Origin: Plotosus lineatus
Taxonomy: Eukaryota; Chordata; Actinopteri; Siluriformes; Plotosidae
Reading direction: 5' to 3'
Length of the DNA: 64,000 bases
Assembly (NCBI GenBank): GCA_024760905.1
Contig: CM045731.1
Span: forward strand, 22,609,001-22,673,000
Positions 35,874-46,560 of this stretch are shown piece after piece. The position numbers and the translations under genes were made by a program. The notes beneath the pieces were generated by a model, which saw only the letters and a list, made by a program, of their open reading frames with translations, was not told where the DNA came from and did not search any database. How positions within the stretch are numbered: the first letter of the stretch is position 1; each line of letters opens with the position of its first letter.

Positions 35874-36740
35874 TTGCCCATTCATGGTTCAGTGGTTGTG
35901 GCCCAGCATACTCGCTGATTAGCTGCAAACCTGGAAGTAACTGGCACATGATTGAAATTTAGCCAGTGGCTGAGAGCTTTGGTTTCTCCCTTCTGCTGAT
36001 TGGTTTGCAGATGATGTGCACACCTCTTTTTTTTTTTCTCCTTCGCGTACATGTCATCAACGTGATTGCTTGAATTATTCAGTTCATTTTCTGTAACTGC
36101 TTAATCCTAATTAAGGTCGTGGGGAGGCTGGCGCCCATCCCAGTCGACCCTCGGCAAGGGCAGAGTACACCCAGAGTAGCTCACCAGGCCATCGCAGGGC
36201 GAAAACACACTGACGGCTTTGCAGCTACTCTTGTCGAAAGTCAGCAATGATTCTTTTACATGAACCTCTCACCATAGGCAGTGAGAGACACAGCCTTTGA
36301 TAACCCAGTTAGTTGCACTGGGGGGACAGTGACAACCTTGTGAAGAGTGGTACTCGAACCCCCAACCTTAGGATCAGCGATCCAGCACTCTAGGCCACCA
36401 CTGCCCATTGCTTGAATTGTGAATTCCTATTGTTTCCATGTGTTCTTAATGATTATTTAAGCCCTATGATGTCACTCAAACGCCCTGCATCTTCTCTAGT
36501 TTCCGGTAAGGAGCCTAACCGCTTTATTCATGAATAAATATTATCACAGTACAAAATTACAAAGTTTTGACTTAATCATTACTACACTTTACTGCATTAT
36601 TACTGTATTAATGAGTAAGACCGTCTATAGAATGTGTAATATTATACATAGGGTTTTAAAACCGCATCAATAATTCATGGATTTTCAGGATCCGCGGGTA
36701 AAGGCGGAACGCAACCACCACGAATAACGGGGGCCTACTG
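35874..36740 (+). mobile_element. M2 MITE, copy 2, interrupted by a SINE
   Basis: The ends CAGTAAGCTCTTGCCC and, inwards from the right, CAGTAGGCCCCCGTTATTCG are flanked by TA (35872-35873, 36741-36742). The M2 sequence without the SINE is about 525 bp and follows copy 1 closely. Confidence 0.82.
36077..36406 (-). mobile_element. S1M SINE with perfect 12-bp target duplication
   Basis: ATTGCTTGAATT occurs at 36065-36076 and 36407-36418. Copy 1 of M2 has only one such word at this site, which shows the pre-insertion state. Confidence 0.9.
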
Positions 36741-36869
36741 TATTGCAGTCTTTTTTATTACTTCAACTTTTTATCCTGTAGATTATAATGTGGAACATCC
36801 TAGTTGTGGAAGAGGTTCAGGGTTGCAAGAAGAAAATGAAGAAAGTTTCAATCTTAACCAAAGAGCAAA

Positions 36870-37025
36870 CTAGAGTAACCAGGGTACAAGGAAACCAGCA
36901 TTACCCTGACGAAACCCATGAGCAGATCCAATAAACCATACATAGAAACTCCCGAGCCCGGAACGTGATCGTAGGACCTCCTTGTTGCGAGGCGGAAGTG
37001 CGAACCACTCTGCTATTGTGCCAGT
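36870..37025 (-). mobile_element. S2 SINE, head half
   Basis: catacatagaaactcccgag and gttgcgaggcggaagtgcga are recognisable. Confidence 0.68.
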
Positions 37026-37689
37026 CCCAGAGCGAATGTATTAGAAAATTATCTTCCACCTTCTTACCAATCGAACGCAAGAACTGAACAGCGCTTCAGC
37101 GCGAAAGCTTTGATCTAAATACAGAGGAATCCACATGGAGACGGATAGAAAATGTCATGGAAATAAGTGCAAAAAGTCAGATGTAAATGGTATAGCAATC
37201 TACCAATCAGGTTGCAGAGTAAAGCTATATGATGTACAGTTCGCTACATGACTGTTTTTCTTTTATTTTTCTTCATTTATTTTTTTAACAGATTTATAAA
37301 TCCCCGCAAAACAAGACACTGAGCAGGAACGGGGGAATTTCTCAATTCGGGAGCAACATCAGCTCAACAACAATACATAATTGTTACATAATTAGTTCTA
37401 AATGATGGAAGCTGAGAACTACTTGTCACGGTTTAGAGAAGGAGTGTTAATTTTCTGGCTGCCTCCAGCTGTTTCTTCTTGTTATTTTCCAGGGAATAGC
37501 AGATAGATGCCTGCAGAGGGAGACAGTGTACCTGCTTCTTTCCACAATAGCTTTAAACTCAAGAGAGAGAGAGAGAGAGATTCCATTGATTCCCATCTAC
37601 TCTGCCCTCAGATACATTTACACTTTAATATAGGCCAGTCTACAAAGTCGTTCCCTTCTTTTCTTTTATTGTTTATTAATTTATACTAT
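37026..37689. other. No recognised feature
   Basis: Single-copy-looking, with a (GA)n patch at about 37563-37580. Confidence 0.35.
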
Positions 37690-37880
37690 TTATGTATCTA
37701 TTTATTTATTTACTTATATAATATATATGTATGTGTGTATGTTTGTATTTGTATCTATTTTTGCACCCCCTAATGATGATACCTCAAGAGCCTGTAACAG
37801 TGAATTTCTCCATTGTGAGATTAGTAAAGCTGTATCTTATCTTATCTTATCTTATCTTATCTTATCTTATCTTATCTTAC
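37690..37880 (+). mobile_element. LINE 3'UTR end with (TTATC)n tail
   Basis: gtgaatttctccattgtgag followed by ttagtaaagctgta and nine TTATC units is the typical 3' end of an L2/Rex1-like fish LINE. Confidence 0.72.
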
Positions 37881-38305
37881 TCAAGGGTTGATATGGTTGA
37901 CAGTCAGTGGGGTAGATGTGGTTGATTAAAGTGCACGGGGTTTTTATTGCACATAACCGGTATTTTCACAGACAGTTACAAAGTGGCGTTGTACAGTCTG
38001 ACAGCGGTGGGAATGAACGACCTGCGGTAGCGCTCCTTCCTGCACTGAGGATGTCTCAGTCGTCCACTGAAGGAGCTACTCAGCTTCTCTACAGTCTGGT
38101 GCAGTGGGTGAGAGCTGTTGACCAAGATGGATGTGAGCTTTGCTACCATCCTCCTCTCACTCACCTCCTCCACAGAGTCCAGTGGGCAGCCTAGGACAGA
38201 GCTGGCCCTCCTGACCAGCTTGTTCAGTCTCTTTCTGTCCCGCTCTGTGCTGCCCGGGGCCCAGCAGATGGCAGCGTAGAGGATTGCAGAGGCTACATGA
38301 CTCAT
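37881..38305 (-). pseudogene. 3' end of an L2/Rex1-like LINE reverse transcriptase
   Basis: The frame at 38305-37976 encodes ILYAAICWAPGSTERDRKRL, NKLVRRASSVLG, VEEVSERRMVAKL and the end SFIPTAVRLYN. This resembles the conserved C-terminus of these LINEs. It is 5' truncated, with about 110 codons left and the frame intact to its stop. It lies tail to tail with the plus-strand fragment to its left. Confidence 0.8.
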
Positions 38306-38330
38306 TTACTTTCATGCTCCTTCTTCACAG

Positions 38331-38923
38331 GTAGCATGATGGCGTAGTGGTTAGCATGGCCACCTGACAGAAAGCACTTCCTGCGTTTGAAGTCCCAGGC
38401 TTGTTGAGAACATCTCTGTGTGAGGCTTGCATGTTCTCCACATGTTTATGCAGGTTTCCTCCTCCTGACGCACAGGTTTCCTCCCAAGTCCAACGACATG
38501 TACGTTAGGGTAAATATTCTTCTTCTCCTGCTGGATGTTCCCTTTTTTCAGGGGTCGCCACAACAAATCATCACATGTTTGATTTTGCATAGGTATTTAC
38601 ATCAGATTCCTTTCCTGACACAACCCTTTAGCAAGGGGCAGAAACACGCTTACGGCTACGCAGCTACTCTAATCGAAAGTCAGCAATGGTTCTTTTACAT
38701 GAACCTCTCATCATAGACTGTGAGAGACATGGCTGGCCTTTGATAACCCAATTAGCTGCACTGGAGGGACAGTGACAGCCTTGTGGAGAGTAGGACTCGA
38801 ACCCCCAACCTTAGGATCCAACGCCTTTTGACACCAGGCTACACTGCTCCTACATTAGGCTAAATATGTGCCCCAAGTTGCTACTAGATTTCATTGCGAA
38901 TGGTTTTGTGTGTGTGTCTGTGT

Positions 38924-38982
<59 letters not shown>

Positions 38983-39103
38983 GTGGGTGTGTGGGTGGGT
39001 GTGTGTGGGTGGGTGGGTGGTTGGTCCTGTGATGGTCTGGTGAGCTCTCCATGGTGACACTCTGCTTGAGATCTCCAGACTCCCCGTGATTTTAATCAGA
39101 CCT
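38331..39103 (+). mobile_element. S2 SINE interrupted by an S1R SINE, with an expanded (GT)n
   Basis: The first part is 38331-38517 (gtagtggttagcatggccac, cttgcatgttctccacatg). The second part is 38851-39103, with (GT)n at about 38907-38979 where the family normally has a short TGTGTGT run. Confidence 0.82.
38518..38850 (-). mobile_element. S1R SINE with about 17-bp target duplication
   Basis: TACGTTAGGGTAAATAT (38501-38517) and TACATTAGGCTAAATAT (38851-38867) flank it. The RTE-like tail (ttcaggggtcgccacaacaa, then ttcctttcctgacacaac) is complete. Confidence 0.88.
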
Positions 39104-39128
39104 TCGGTCTGGGCATACAGGGTTCTTT

Positions 39129-39556
39129 ACACATGATTAATTTATTTTTGCATAAGATTCACATCACATGATCCATTTCCTCTCATGTAACTCTTCCAGT
39201 TCATTCACTTTCTCTGTTTTGTCTTTTGAATAATTCATTTATTTTTGCATGTGATTCTCTTTGCATGAATCATGAACATGAACATTTAATGTGGTGTGAT
39301 TTTTTTTTTTTCATGATTTGCTCAGGCTTATGTGATTATTTCACATGATTCGTGTAATCACATGTGATTCTTTTACATTATTATATTTGCATGTAATTCT
39401 TTTTCGCATGATTCATTTATTTCTGCAAGTGATTCTCTTCACACAAACAATTTAATCTTGTGTGATTCTGTTCACATGGTTTGCTTATTTCGATGTCATT
39501 TTTACCCATGATTCATGCACTCACATTATAGTTTTCACATGATCCGTTTAGTTTCA

Positions 39557-39605
<49 letters not shown>

Positions 39606-39660
39606 TTTTATTTACACAGGATTCATTTAAACTTGTGCGATTTTTTACCATGTATTTTCT
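39129..39660. repeat. Degenerate minisatellite rich in CATGATTCAT and GCATGTGATTCT
   Basis: At least a dozen units of about 32-36 bp alternate cacatgattcatttattt with tttgcatgtgattctttt. An (ATT)n array at 39555-39602 lies inside it. It matches no SINE or transposon I know. Confidence 0.72.
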
Positions 39661-40167
39661 TCAGTCAATTCCTCTCTTACTTTGTATTAATTATTTAATT
39701 TTCAATTTACATTTAATTCTATTTATTTATTTATTTATTTATTTATGTGTCTCAGGTGTTTCTATTTTCTATTATGGACAAGTTTTATTCATACGCTAAA
39801 GTGTTTTCTCGACTTCACTTGTTCAGTCGCATGGCAGAACACACCGAATCCACCTATGATTCACTTAATCAAATGTGAAATTGATGTGACTCTGCCTGAT
39901 GTGGATTAAATTGTCACGAATGGAATGAAAATGTAAATTGAACCCAACAGTCGCGACAGCATCTGATCAAAGAAAGAAAGGAAAAAGAAACGACAAGCAT
40001 CATGAAGCTAAAGTGGCTGTTCTGTCTGAGAGGAAAAAAAGCCGCCTCACATTTGATCCACTACTGAGATGATGAAGGAAGCAGCCTGGAGGAGAGAGCA
40101 ATGAGAAAGGATGCAAGTGAAAATTAAATGGCTGTGTCTGGCCATCAGCTCAGCATGGGCCTGGGGT
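39661..40167. other. No recognised feature apart from (TTTA)n
   Basis: (TTTA)n at about 39722-39745. The rest is single-copy-looking. Confidence 0.35.
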
Positions 40168-40768
40168 TAATCAGAGAGAGAGAGAGAGAGAGAGGGAGAG
40201 CGAGAGAAAGAGGGAGAGAAGAGGGGATGGGCAGAGAGAAAGAGAGTGGGAGACTGGGAGAGATGAGGAGAGAGCGACAGAGAGAGAGAGAAAGTGAGAG
40301 GTAGAGAGAAAGAAGGAGAGAGGGACAGAAAAAGAGAGGGTGGGAGAGAGGGAGAGAAATAGAGAGGGGATGGGGAGAGAGGGGAGCGAGAGAAGGAAAA
40401 AAGGAGAGAGAGTGAAAGAGGGAGAGAAGAGGGGATGGGCAGAGAGAGGGAGAGGTAGAGAGATAGAAGGAGAGAGGGACAGAAAAAGAGAGGGTGGGAG
40501 AGGGAGATAAATAGAGAGGGGATGGGGGGACAAGAGAAGGAAAAGAGGAGAGAAAGAGGGGGAGAGAGAGTGGGAGACTGGGAGAGATGAGGAGAGAGAG
40601 ACAGAGAGAGAAAGCGAGAGGTAAAGGGAAAGAAGGAGAGAGGGACAGCAAACGAGATGGGAGAGAGGGAGAGAAATAGAGAGGGGATGGGGAGAGAGGG
40701 GGGAAGGAAAATGGAGAGAGAGAGAGAGAGAGAGAGAGTGGGAAATAGGGAGTGAAAGAGAGGATGGG

Positions 40769-40815
<47 letters not shown>
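40168..40815. repeat. 650-bp purine-only-biased tract with higher-order repeats
   Basis: The plus strand is almost all G and A, with few C or T. A block starting gaggtagagagaaagaagga recurs at 40298, 40452 and 40618. A block tgggagactgggagagatga recurs at about 40257 and 40571. Long minus-strand frames (S/L/P only) are translations of the repeat. Confidence 0.92.
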
Positions 40816-40820
<5 letters not shown>

Positions 40821-40918
40821 AGAAAGCAGTTGGGTTGCTCAGTTCAGAGAGACTTTTTGAACCCCAATTCGTCTCAGAGTCAGCTGCATGCAGCAAGTGC
40901 CAAAATATATCTCAGTAA

Positions 40919-40963
<45 letters not shown>

Positions 40964-41345
40964 TACAAGGCCGGACTCAATACCATTCTCCACTGAAGCG
41001 GAGTCACTACTGTGATTGTAGTCTCAATGAACCAAATGCATTTCACTAAATCAAATTAGTGCTTCCCTGCTTGCCAAATCAACAAGGGAAAGCGAGTCTA
41101 TTATGCCTGAAGGGCACTATCAAAACTTTATAGTAATAAAGAAACCTGGAAGGCTTTAATAGTGCATCATGGTTAAGATGACATTATTAGTCATTATTGT
41201 TAAGAATTTGGCTTCAAACACAATAAGTGTACTGTACTGTATTCAGTTTTTGTAAACTTATGCTTTGCTGCCCTCTTGGGCTTGAAGAGCAAACTGAAAA
41301 ATGTTTTATTTATAGTATAAACTTATGCCATGTCTTGAAAAACAA
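40816..41345. other. (GT)n array and single-copy-looking DNA
   Basis: (GT)n at about 40920-40962. 41060-41210 is single-copy-looking. Confidence 0.45.
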
Positions 41346-41350
41346 CATGC

Positions 41351-41398
<48 letters not shown>
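41346..41398. repeat. (TTA)n microsatellite
   Basis: About 17 TTA units touching a SINE tail. Confidence 0.95.
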
Positions 41399-41399
41399 G

Positions 41400-41517
41400 G
41401 TATTTCACTCATCTGCTGAACTGCTTAATCCTTCTGTAGTTGTTGAAACCTAGACCGACAGTGGGCAAGGGAGGAATACACCCCAGATAGCTCTAGACCA
41501 TTTCAGGGCAACAGGAT
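41400..41517 (-). mobile_element. SINE tail fragment (S2/S1M)
   Basis: ctgctgaactgcttaatcct and ccatttcagggcaacagg mark the last third of the element. Confidence 0.65.
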
Positions 41518-42427
41518 TAAGCAGTTTTGCAGAGTGAGTGTGACGAAGGGAGTTGATGGGGATATTTTAGAGAAAATGCAGCCTTCTATCGCCCCCTAAA
41601 GGCATAAAACAAGAAACATCTTGTCTCTACAGCGTTCCATAGTGACATCCCAAAAGTCACTACTGCCTATTTTGGTCAACTTGCACAGTCAATTGCTAAG
41701 ATACAATAATATTTGTGTTTGCAATGTATTTATTTATTTATTATTTTCCCTCAAGGTTCTTTTTTTACTCCGGTGATGCAGTGATGATGTAAACTGAGGT
41801 CGCTTTAAGACATTGCAATGACCACTAGCTCACCACTGGCTTTTCTCTGTCTATACACACACACACACATTTGTTTATAGTAATCATTAGTCTGTTCTCA
41901 GAATAAACAATGTGAAAATGTGTAGAAGCTAAATTTAAATAAGAAAAATAAATAAATTACACAGGCATTATTTTCAACTCATGTTCAAGACCAAGACCAT
42001 GCATTGTACAACCAACCTGCTAGACTGAAACAGGAAGTTTATTCATCTAACAGTTTAAAACTGAGTTTCATGAATCAGAAACAAAACTATGAAGCTAAAC
42101 CAAGGAGTCAGTGTGATGAATCACGAACTGCACACAGATGAAGGTTTATTTGATGACTAACACACAATTGCATGGGAAGCATGGAAGGAAAAAATGTGTT
42201 ATTGTAGACTGGAAAAGAAAAAGAAAAAAAAATCCAAATATGCAATATGGACAATATATAACAATAATTGGCTGAATATTTTTTCATCTTGGGGACTATT
42301 CAGGGATATCTACACAGCCTGAGGTGAACAGCAATTTTGGTGTACCACCTTATTTATGTCTGCCATTTTAATTCAGGCGTTATTCCGAATTTAGGAGGTG
42401 GATAATATGCAGTTATTGAACGAGGTG
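41518..42427. other. No recognised feature
   Basis: AT-rich and single-copy-looking, with a short (CA)n at about 41855-41869. Confidence 0.35.
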
Positions 42428-42768
42428 TGGATGGCATGGTAGTGCAGTGATTAGCGCGTCCACCGAAGGTCTCGGCTGGGGGTGTTTCTGTGTGGCGTTT
42501 GCATGTTCTCCCTGCGCTTGCGTGGGTCTCCTCTTGGTACCCTGGTTTCCTCCGACAGTCCAAAAATATGATCTGTTTCAGATTGCTGTTATATGTGAGT
42601 GTGTGTAAATGGTTCCATGTGTATCAGCCCTTCAATAGTCTTGTGAGATATTCAGGGTGTATCCTTCCCTCACTCAGAGTTGGCTGAGATGGTCACGTGC
42701 CTCCAGATGACCCCAATAAAGATCAAGCAACCTGATTTTTTTTTTTTTTTTTTAATGAATGAATAAAT
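42428..42768 (+). mobile_element. S2 SINE
   Basis: Head ggcatggtagtgcagtgatt, core gtttgcatgttctccctgcg, tail with a T21 run before aatgaatgaataaa. Confidence 0.8.
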
Positions 42769-43432
42769 AATGTGACATATGAAATGGATAATCATTTGCT
42801 TGTCAGGTTGTTATCTTTAATAAATTCGATTTCATATATAATTTGAATTAACCACTATTTTATGATTCAGATAAGATAGATTTAATGTAGACAATCGCAT
42901 TACTATGTTGCATATAATGATCATTGGCACTAATTCAATTCTTCCATGGCAATGATGCAATACCAAGAACTATTCAATAACTTTCCTCCAATTAGGAACG
43001 ACAAAAATCTCTTATGTGGCTATCCTGAAATAATGTAACCAATCAGATCACACCATTCTCATGTAGTATAATGTTACTCAATTAGGTTATATCTGCCATC
43101 AGGGGCAATAATAGCTTCTAAGATTAAGGATGTGGCTTTTTTCTACACAGATGAATATTTATAGCTGTTGATATTTTCATTGAATGAACGATTAAGAAGA
43201 TTATTTATTCTGCTACCTGAATTCAGGTAGATCACCTTTACCTGTAGTCAAGGTCTGAAATAAAGTGAAACGTAATACAGTAACTGCATTCAGACATTCA
43301 GATGTACATATTTGTTTACATGGTGTTTATTATTATTATTAGAATTGTAGTGCTCAAGTATATGAGACCCTGTGATTTCACTGTGTTACTATCATAATAA
43401 TAAGATATAGGGATGAGTGCATAATAATAAGC
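42769..43432. other. No recognised feature
   Basis: AT-rich and single-copy-looking. Confidence 0.35.
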
Positions 43433-43449
43433 ATTAGAATCAGCAGACT

Positions 43450-43897
43450 TCTTCTTTTCCTTTCGGCTGTTCCCTTCAGGGGTCGCCACAGCAAATGATC
43501 TGCCTCCATCTCTCCCTATCCTCTGCATCTTCTACTCTTACTCCAATGACCTTCATGTCCGCCTTCACCACATCCATAAATCTTCTCTTTGGTCTTCCTC
43601 TGGGCCTTCTGCCTGGTAGTTCCAACCTCAGCATCCTACTACCAATATACTCACTATCCCTCCTCTGTACATGTCCAAACCATCTCAATCTAGCCTCTCT
43701 GACTTTGTCTCCAAAACATCTAACATGTGCTGTCCCTCTGATGTACTCATTTCTTATCCTATCCATTCTCGTTACTCCCAAAGAGAACCTCAACATTTTC
43801 ATCTCTGCTACCTCCAACTCTGACTCCTGTCTTTTCCCCAGGGCCACTGTCTCTAAACCATACAACATCGCTGGCCTCATCACCGTCTTGTACACTT
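43450..43897 (-). mobile_element. RTE-type LINE, 5' truncated, perfect 17-bp target duplication
   Basis: ATTAGAATCAGCAGACT is repeated exactly at 43433-43449 and 43898-43914. The 448-bp insert contains the last 140 codons of the RTE polyprotein and the 3' end gcgacccctgaagggaacag, ending in aaaagaagaag. It is the same family as the element at 2687-4142. Confidence 0.92.
43476..43897 (-). pseudogene. C-terminal fragment of RTE reverse transcriptase (open frame)
   Basis: RPAMLYGLETVALGKRQESE, then EVAEMKMLRFSLGVTRMDRI, EARLRWFGHVQRRDSEYIG and the end CCGDP-stop. The frame is open over the whole preserved part, consistent with a young copy, but the catalytic RT domain and endonuclease were never inserted. 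Confidence 0.88.
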
Positions 43898-43914
43898 ATT
43901 AGAATCAGCAGACT

Positions 43915-44195
43915 CATGATCGAAAATGTTTTGATGTTTTTTTTTTTGTTTGTTTTTTTTTTTTTTGGACCAGTTTTTCCGGAGTTTTGGAATTCTCAGT
44001 GATGTAAAAGTACGTGTGCGGTAGTTACTCCTGCCGGAAACACGTTTTGGTGTTTACCATATGCATGGAGGTGCATATTAGATGACAGTGAAAGCTTACA
44101 TAAACATCCTGCCCATTAAAGTGTTAAAGTCCCAGGACTTATCAGCAGGTCCAAACATGTGCTGCATACCTTTCTTATTAGCTTCACTGTAGTTA

Positions 44196-44235
<40 letters not shown>

Positions 44236-44812
44236 CTCTAATAATACACAGAGATTTGTAGGGTTAGCAGTTGAAGTGTTACATTTTGCATATTTATATA
44301 TTTGTATATTTCATATGCAATACTTATTTTTTATTATTATTATAAATACTTCAAACTGTTATTAAATGCTGTTCAACCATTTTACTCTGTGCTTTAATTT
44401 GGTTGTCTGCATGTATTAGTATTACTAGCAGGTAAGCTGTCAGAACTTGCTCTTGGTTGTGAACCTGAAACTTGAAATTCATGCCCGCTTTTGTTTATCC
44501 TGTGACTATCCAATAAAAATGAAGAAATAAACAATGGTAAACAACATGAGAACAAGATATCAAAGTGAGACATGCACACAAAAAAAAACAAAAAAAACAA
44601 CTGAATGTGCACAGGGTTTGAATTAATTCCAGCTGGACGCAGATGAACGCTGTATGTGTTAATTCAGCACTGGGATCTTTGCTGTGTGGCTCACCACATC
44701 AAAGAGATCTTACACAAGCAGCACTAGTGCATCAGGAGGAACAGCTTTTGGTCGCCCAAACTAACTTGGAAGTTATGGAAGGCAAAAAAGGTCCATATAT
44801 ATATATATATAG
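43915..44812. other. No recognised feature; long poly(T)
   Basis: T31 at about 44198-44228. Single-copy-looking otherwise. Confidence 0.35.
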
Positions 44813-44991
44813 AGTGTCGGCCCTCTACTTACGAAATTAATCCGTTCCAGTGCCTTTTTCGTAACCTGGAGTTTTCGTAAGTAGAGGTGCAGGTTACATG
44901 TAAAATGTGTGATCTGTTCCAAGGCTCCCAAGACTACCCCATAAACCCTTTAAAAATGATAAAAGTACATCAAGTTTGTATGAAATATGTA

Positions 44992-45522
44992 CATGGGGTG
45001 TACAAAACAATGGAAACACCTAACATTTTGGCATCATAATCTTTGAGGATAATTTAAACAATCAAAACTTGGCATATGTATTGATTCATACAACTTGTGA
45101 ATTGTTTCCAAACGAATTTGAAGCCATTCTTCAGTTAGAATCTCCTCCAACTCTTTTAGAGACGATGGCGGACTTGTGCTTTCAAAGGCAGTCATTACTT
45201 TTGGGACAGTACCTCCTGAAACACCGAACATTTGGGCAGTTTTTGTTACACTAACGCCGACCATATGAGCACCAACAATTTTGGCCTCTTTTAAAATCTG
45301 AGAGGTTTGCCATTATGGGGTATGATTAATGTTTTCAATATCTGAAAAATGTTTTCAATATCTAAAAAAGGGAAAAAAAACATTTATTTCACATCAGCAT
45401 ATCAAATAACAAAATTATTAGATAAAAAATAATAGCATAGGCCAAGTTTTTATTGTTTAAATTATGTTCAAAGATTATGATGCCAAATTGTTAGGTGTTT
45501 CCATTATTTTGTCCACCCCCTG
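44992..45522 (-). mobile_element. Internally deleted Tc1-like element nested in Tigger A
   Basis: The inverted ends CATGGGGTGTACAAAACAAT and, inwards from the right, CAGGGGGTGGACAAAATAAT extend imperfectly for about 60 bp. TA lies on both sides. Length is 531 bp against roughly 1.3-1.6 kb for full Tc1 elements. Confidence 0.88.
45034..45264 (-). pseudogene. Tc1 transposase deletion fusion
   Basis: GVSVTKTAQMFGVSGGTVPK (second helix-turn-helix of the Tc1 DNA-binding domain) is joined in frame to EEWLQIRLETIHKLYESI (extreme C-terminus). All three catalytic residues of the DDE domain are therefore absent. Confidence 0.82.
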
Positions 45523-45556
45523 TATGAAATATGTGTTAAAAGTAAAAGAAAATTAT

Positions 45557-45900
45557 TTACCTTTTTAAAAATTTCTCGAACCACCCATGATACACTTTAA
45601 AGTCCGATGGATGCTGGTCTGAAGAACCCTCACCCCCACCCTCCTTCACGAGGTCCTTAAATATGGCGGTTGCTTTTTCCGAAATAATCGCCTCCATCAC
45701 TGTATCTCCGCTTTTAAGGTCTCCTGCTTCAATACCGTCCCGATTGTAGGAGGGTTTTGGCAATTCTCCTTTGCGATTTCGCTCAACCGCATCCCACTTT
45801 TGTATTTTTCATTATCTCTTGCTTCACTTCGATTGATAACGGAGCCCATTTCTTCATTTTGGTGTCACCGGGAATCACTTTCTTGGGATCCATGATGGAT
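45557..45900 (-). pseudogene. Tigger/CENP-B-type transposase remnant of element A
   Basis: The minus strand has a degenerate MDPKKVIPGD and IEVKQEI start (about 45890-45800). In another frame KPSYNRDGIEAGDLKSGD, then ATAIFKDLV and YHGWFEKFLKR form the second (CENP-B-type) helix-turn-helix. The frames are broken, and nothing of the DDE domain is left. Confidence 0.75.
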
Positions 45901-46208
45901 AACGAAATATAACGCTGCAATGATCACTCTCAAAAAACTCACAAGCCAACAGTCCTGTTCAACTCTCTTTCATGCGTGTGACAAACAAGAAGTATGGGTA
46001 CAGGAATTATGGGTACAGGTCAGCTCCCTCCTGGCCAATGGGAGGCCAGCAGGTTGGGATATTGGGGGACAGCCAATGAGAGAGCAACTCACACATTGTT
46101 TGAATTTTTGAATGGCGCGTTTGGCGAGGGCAAAAATTTAGGAAAATGTTTTTTGTAACCTGGATTTTTCATATACAGAGGTTTTCACCCTCAGGTATAC
46201 AGAGGGCC

Positions 46209-46211
<3 letters not shown>

Positions 46212-46261
<50 letters not shown>

Positions 46262-46264
46262 TGC

Positions 46265-46330
<66 letters not shown>
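46212..46330. repeat. (TA)n-(GT)n compound microsatellite
   Basis: (TA)24 to about 46260, an 8-bp link, then (GT)32. Confidence 0.95.
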
Positions 46331-46332
<2 letters not shown>

Positions 46333-46560
46333 TTACAGCATAAAGCATAAAGTATAAGCAGAATAAACATACAGTGGTGCAGTTGCTGCCAGCATTAGAT
46401 ACCTTTGTTTGTATGTATCATTGCTTTTGTGTGATGTTTTCTTAGCTTTTTCCCTTATATTCTGTAAGATGTGTGAATTTGTGGTGTTGTGTATAATTCT
46501 GTAGCTCCATAGTTGAGGAATTATCATAACAAGTATTTGATTTAAATCTTAATACAGGTG
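46331..46560. other. No recognised feature
   Basis: Short single-copy-looking gap between the (GT)n array and M1 copy 4. Confidence 0.35.

Larger units (their letters stand above)
44813..46212 (-). mobile_element. Tigger-like element A, copy 2, interrupted by Tc1
   Basis: tcggccctctacttacgaaa opens it and cagagggccga closes it. Both ends lie against (TA)n. Relative to copy 1 it keeps more of the transposase but carries a 531-bp Tc1 insertion. Confidence 0.82.

Noticed and set aside
40145..40896. Long minus-strand frames of up to 241 codons rich in S, L and P
   Set aside because: They are translations of a purine tract. The frame is open because GA-rich repeats lack stops in that direction.
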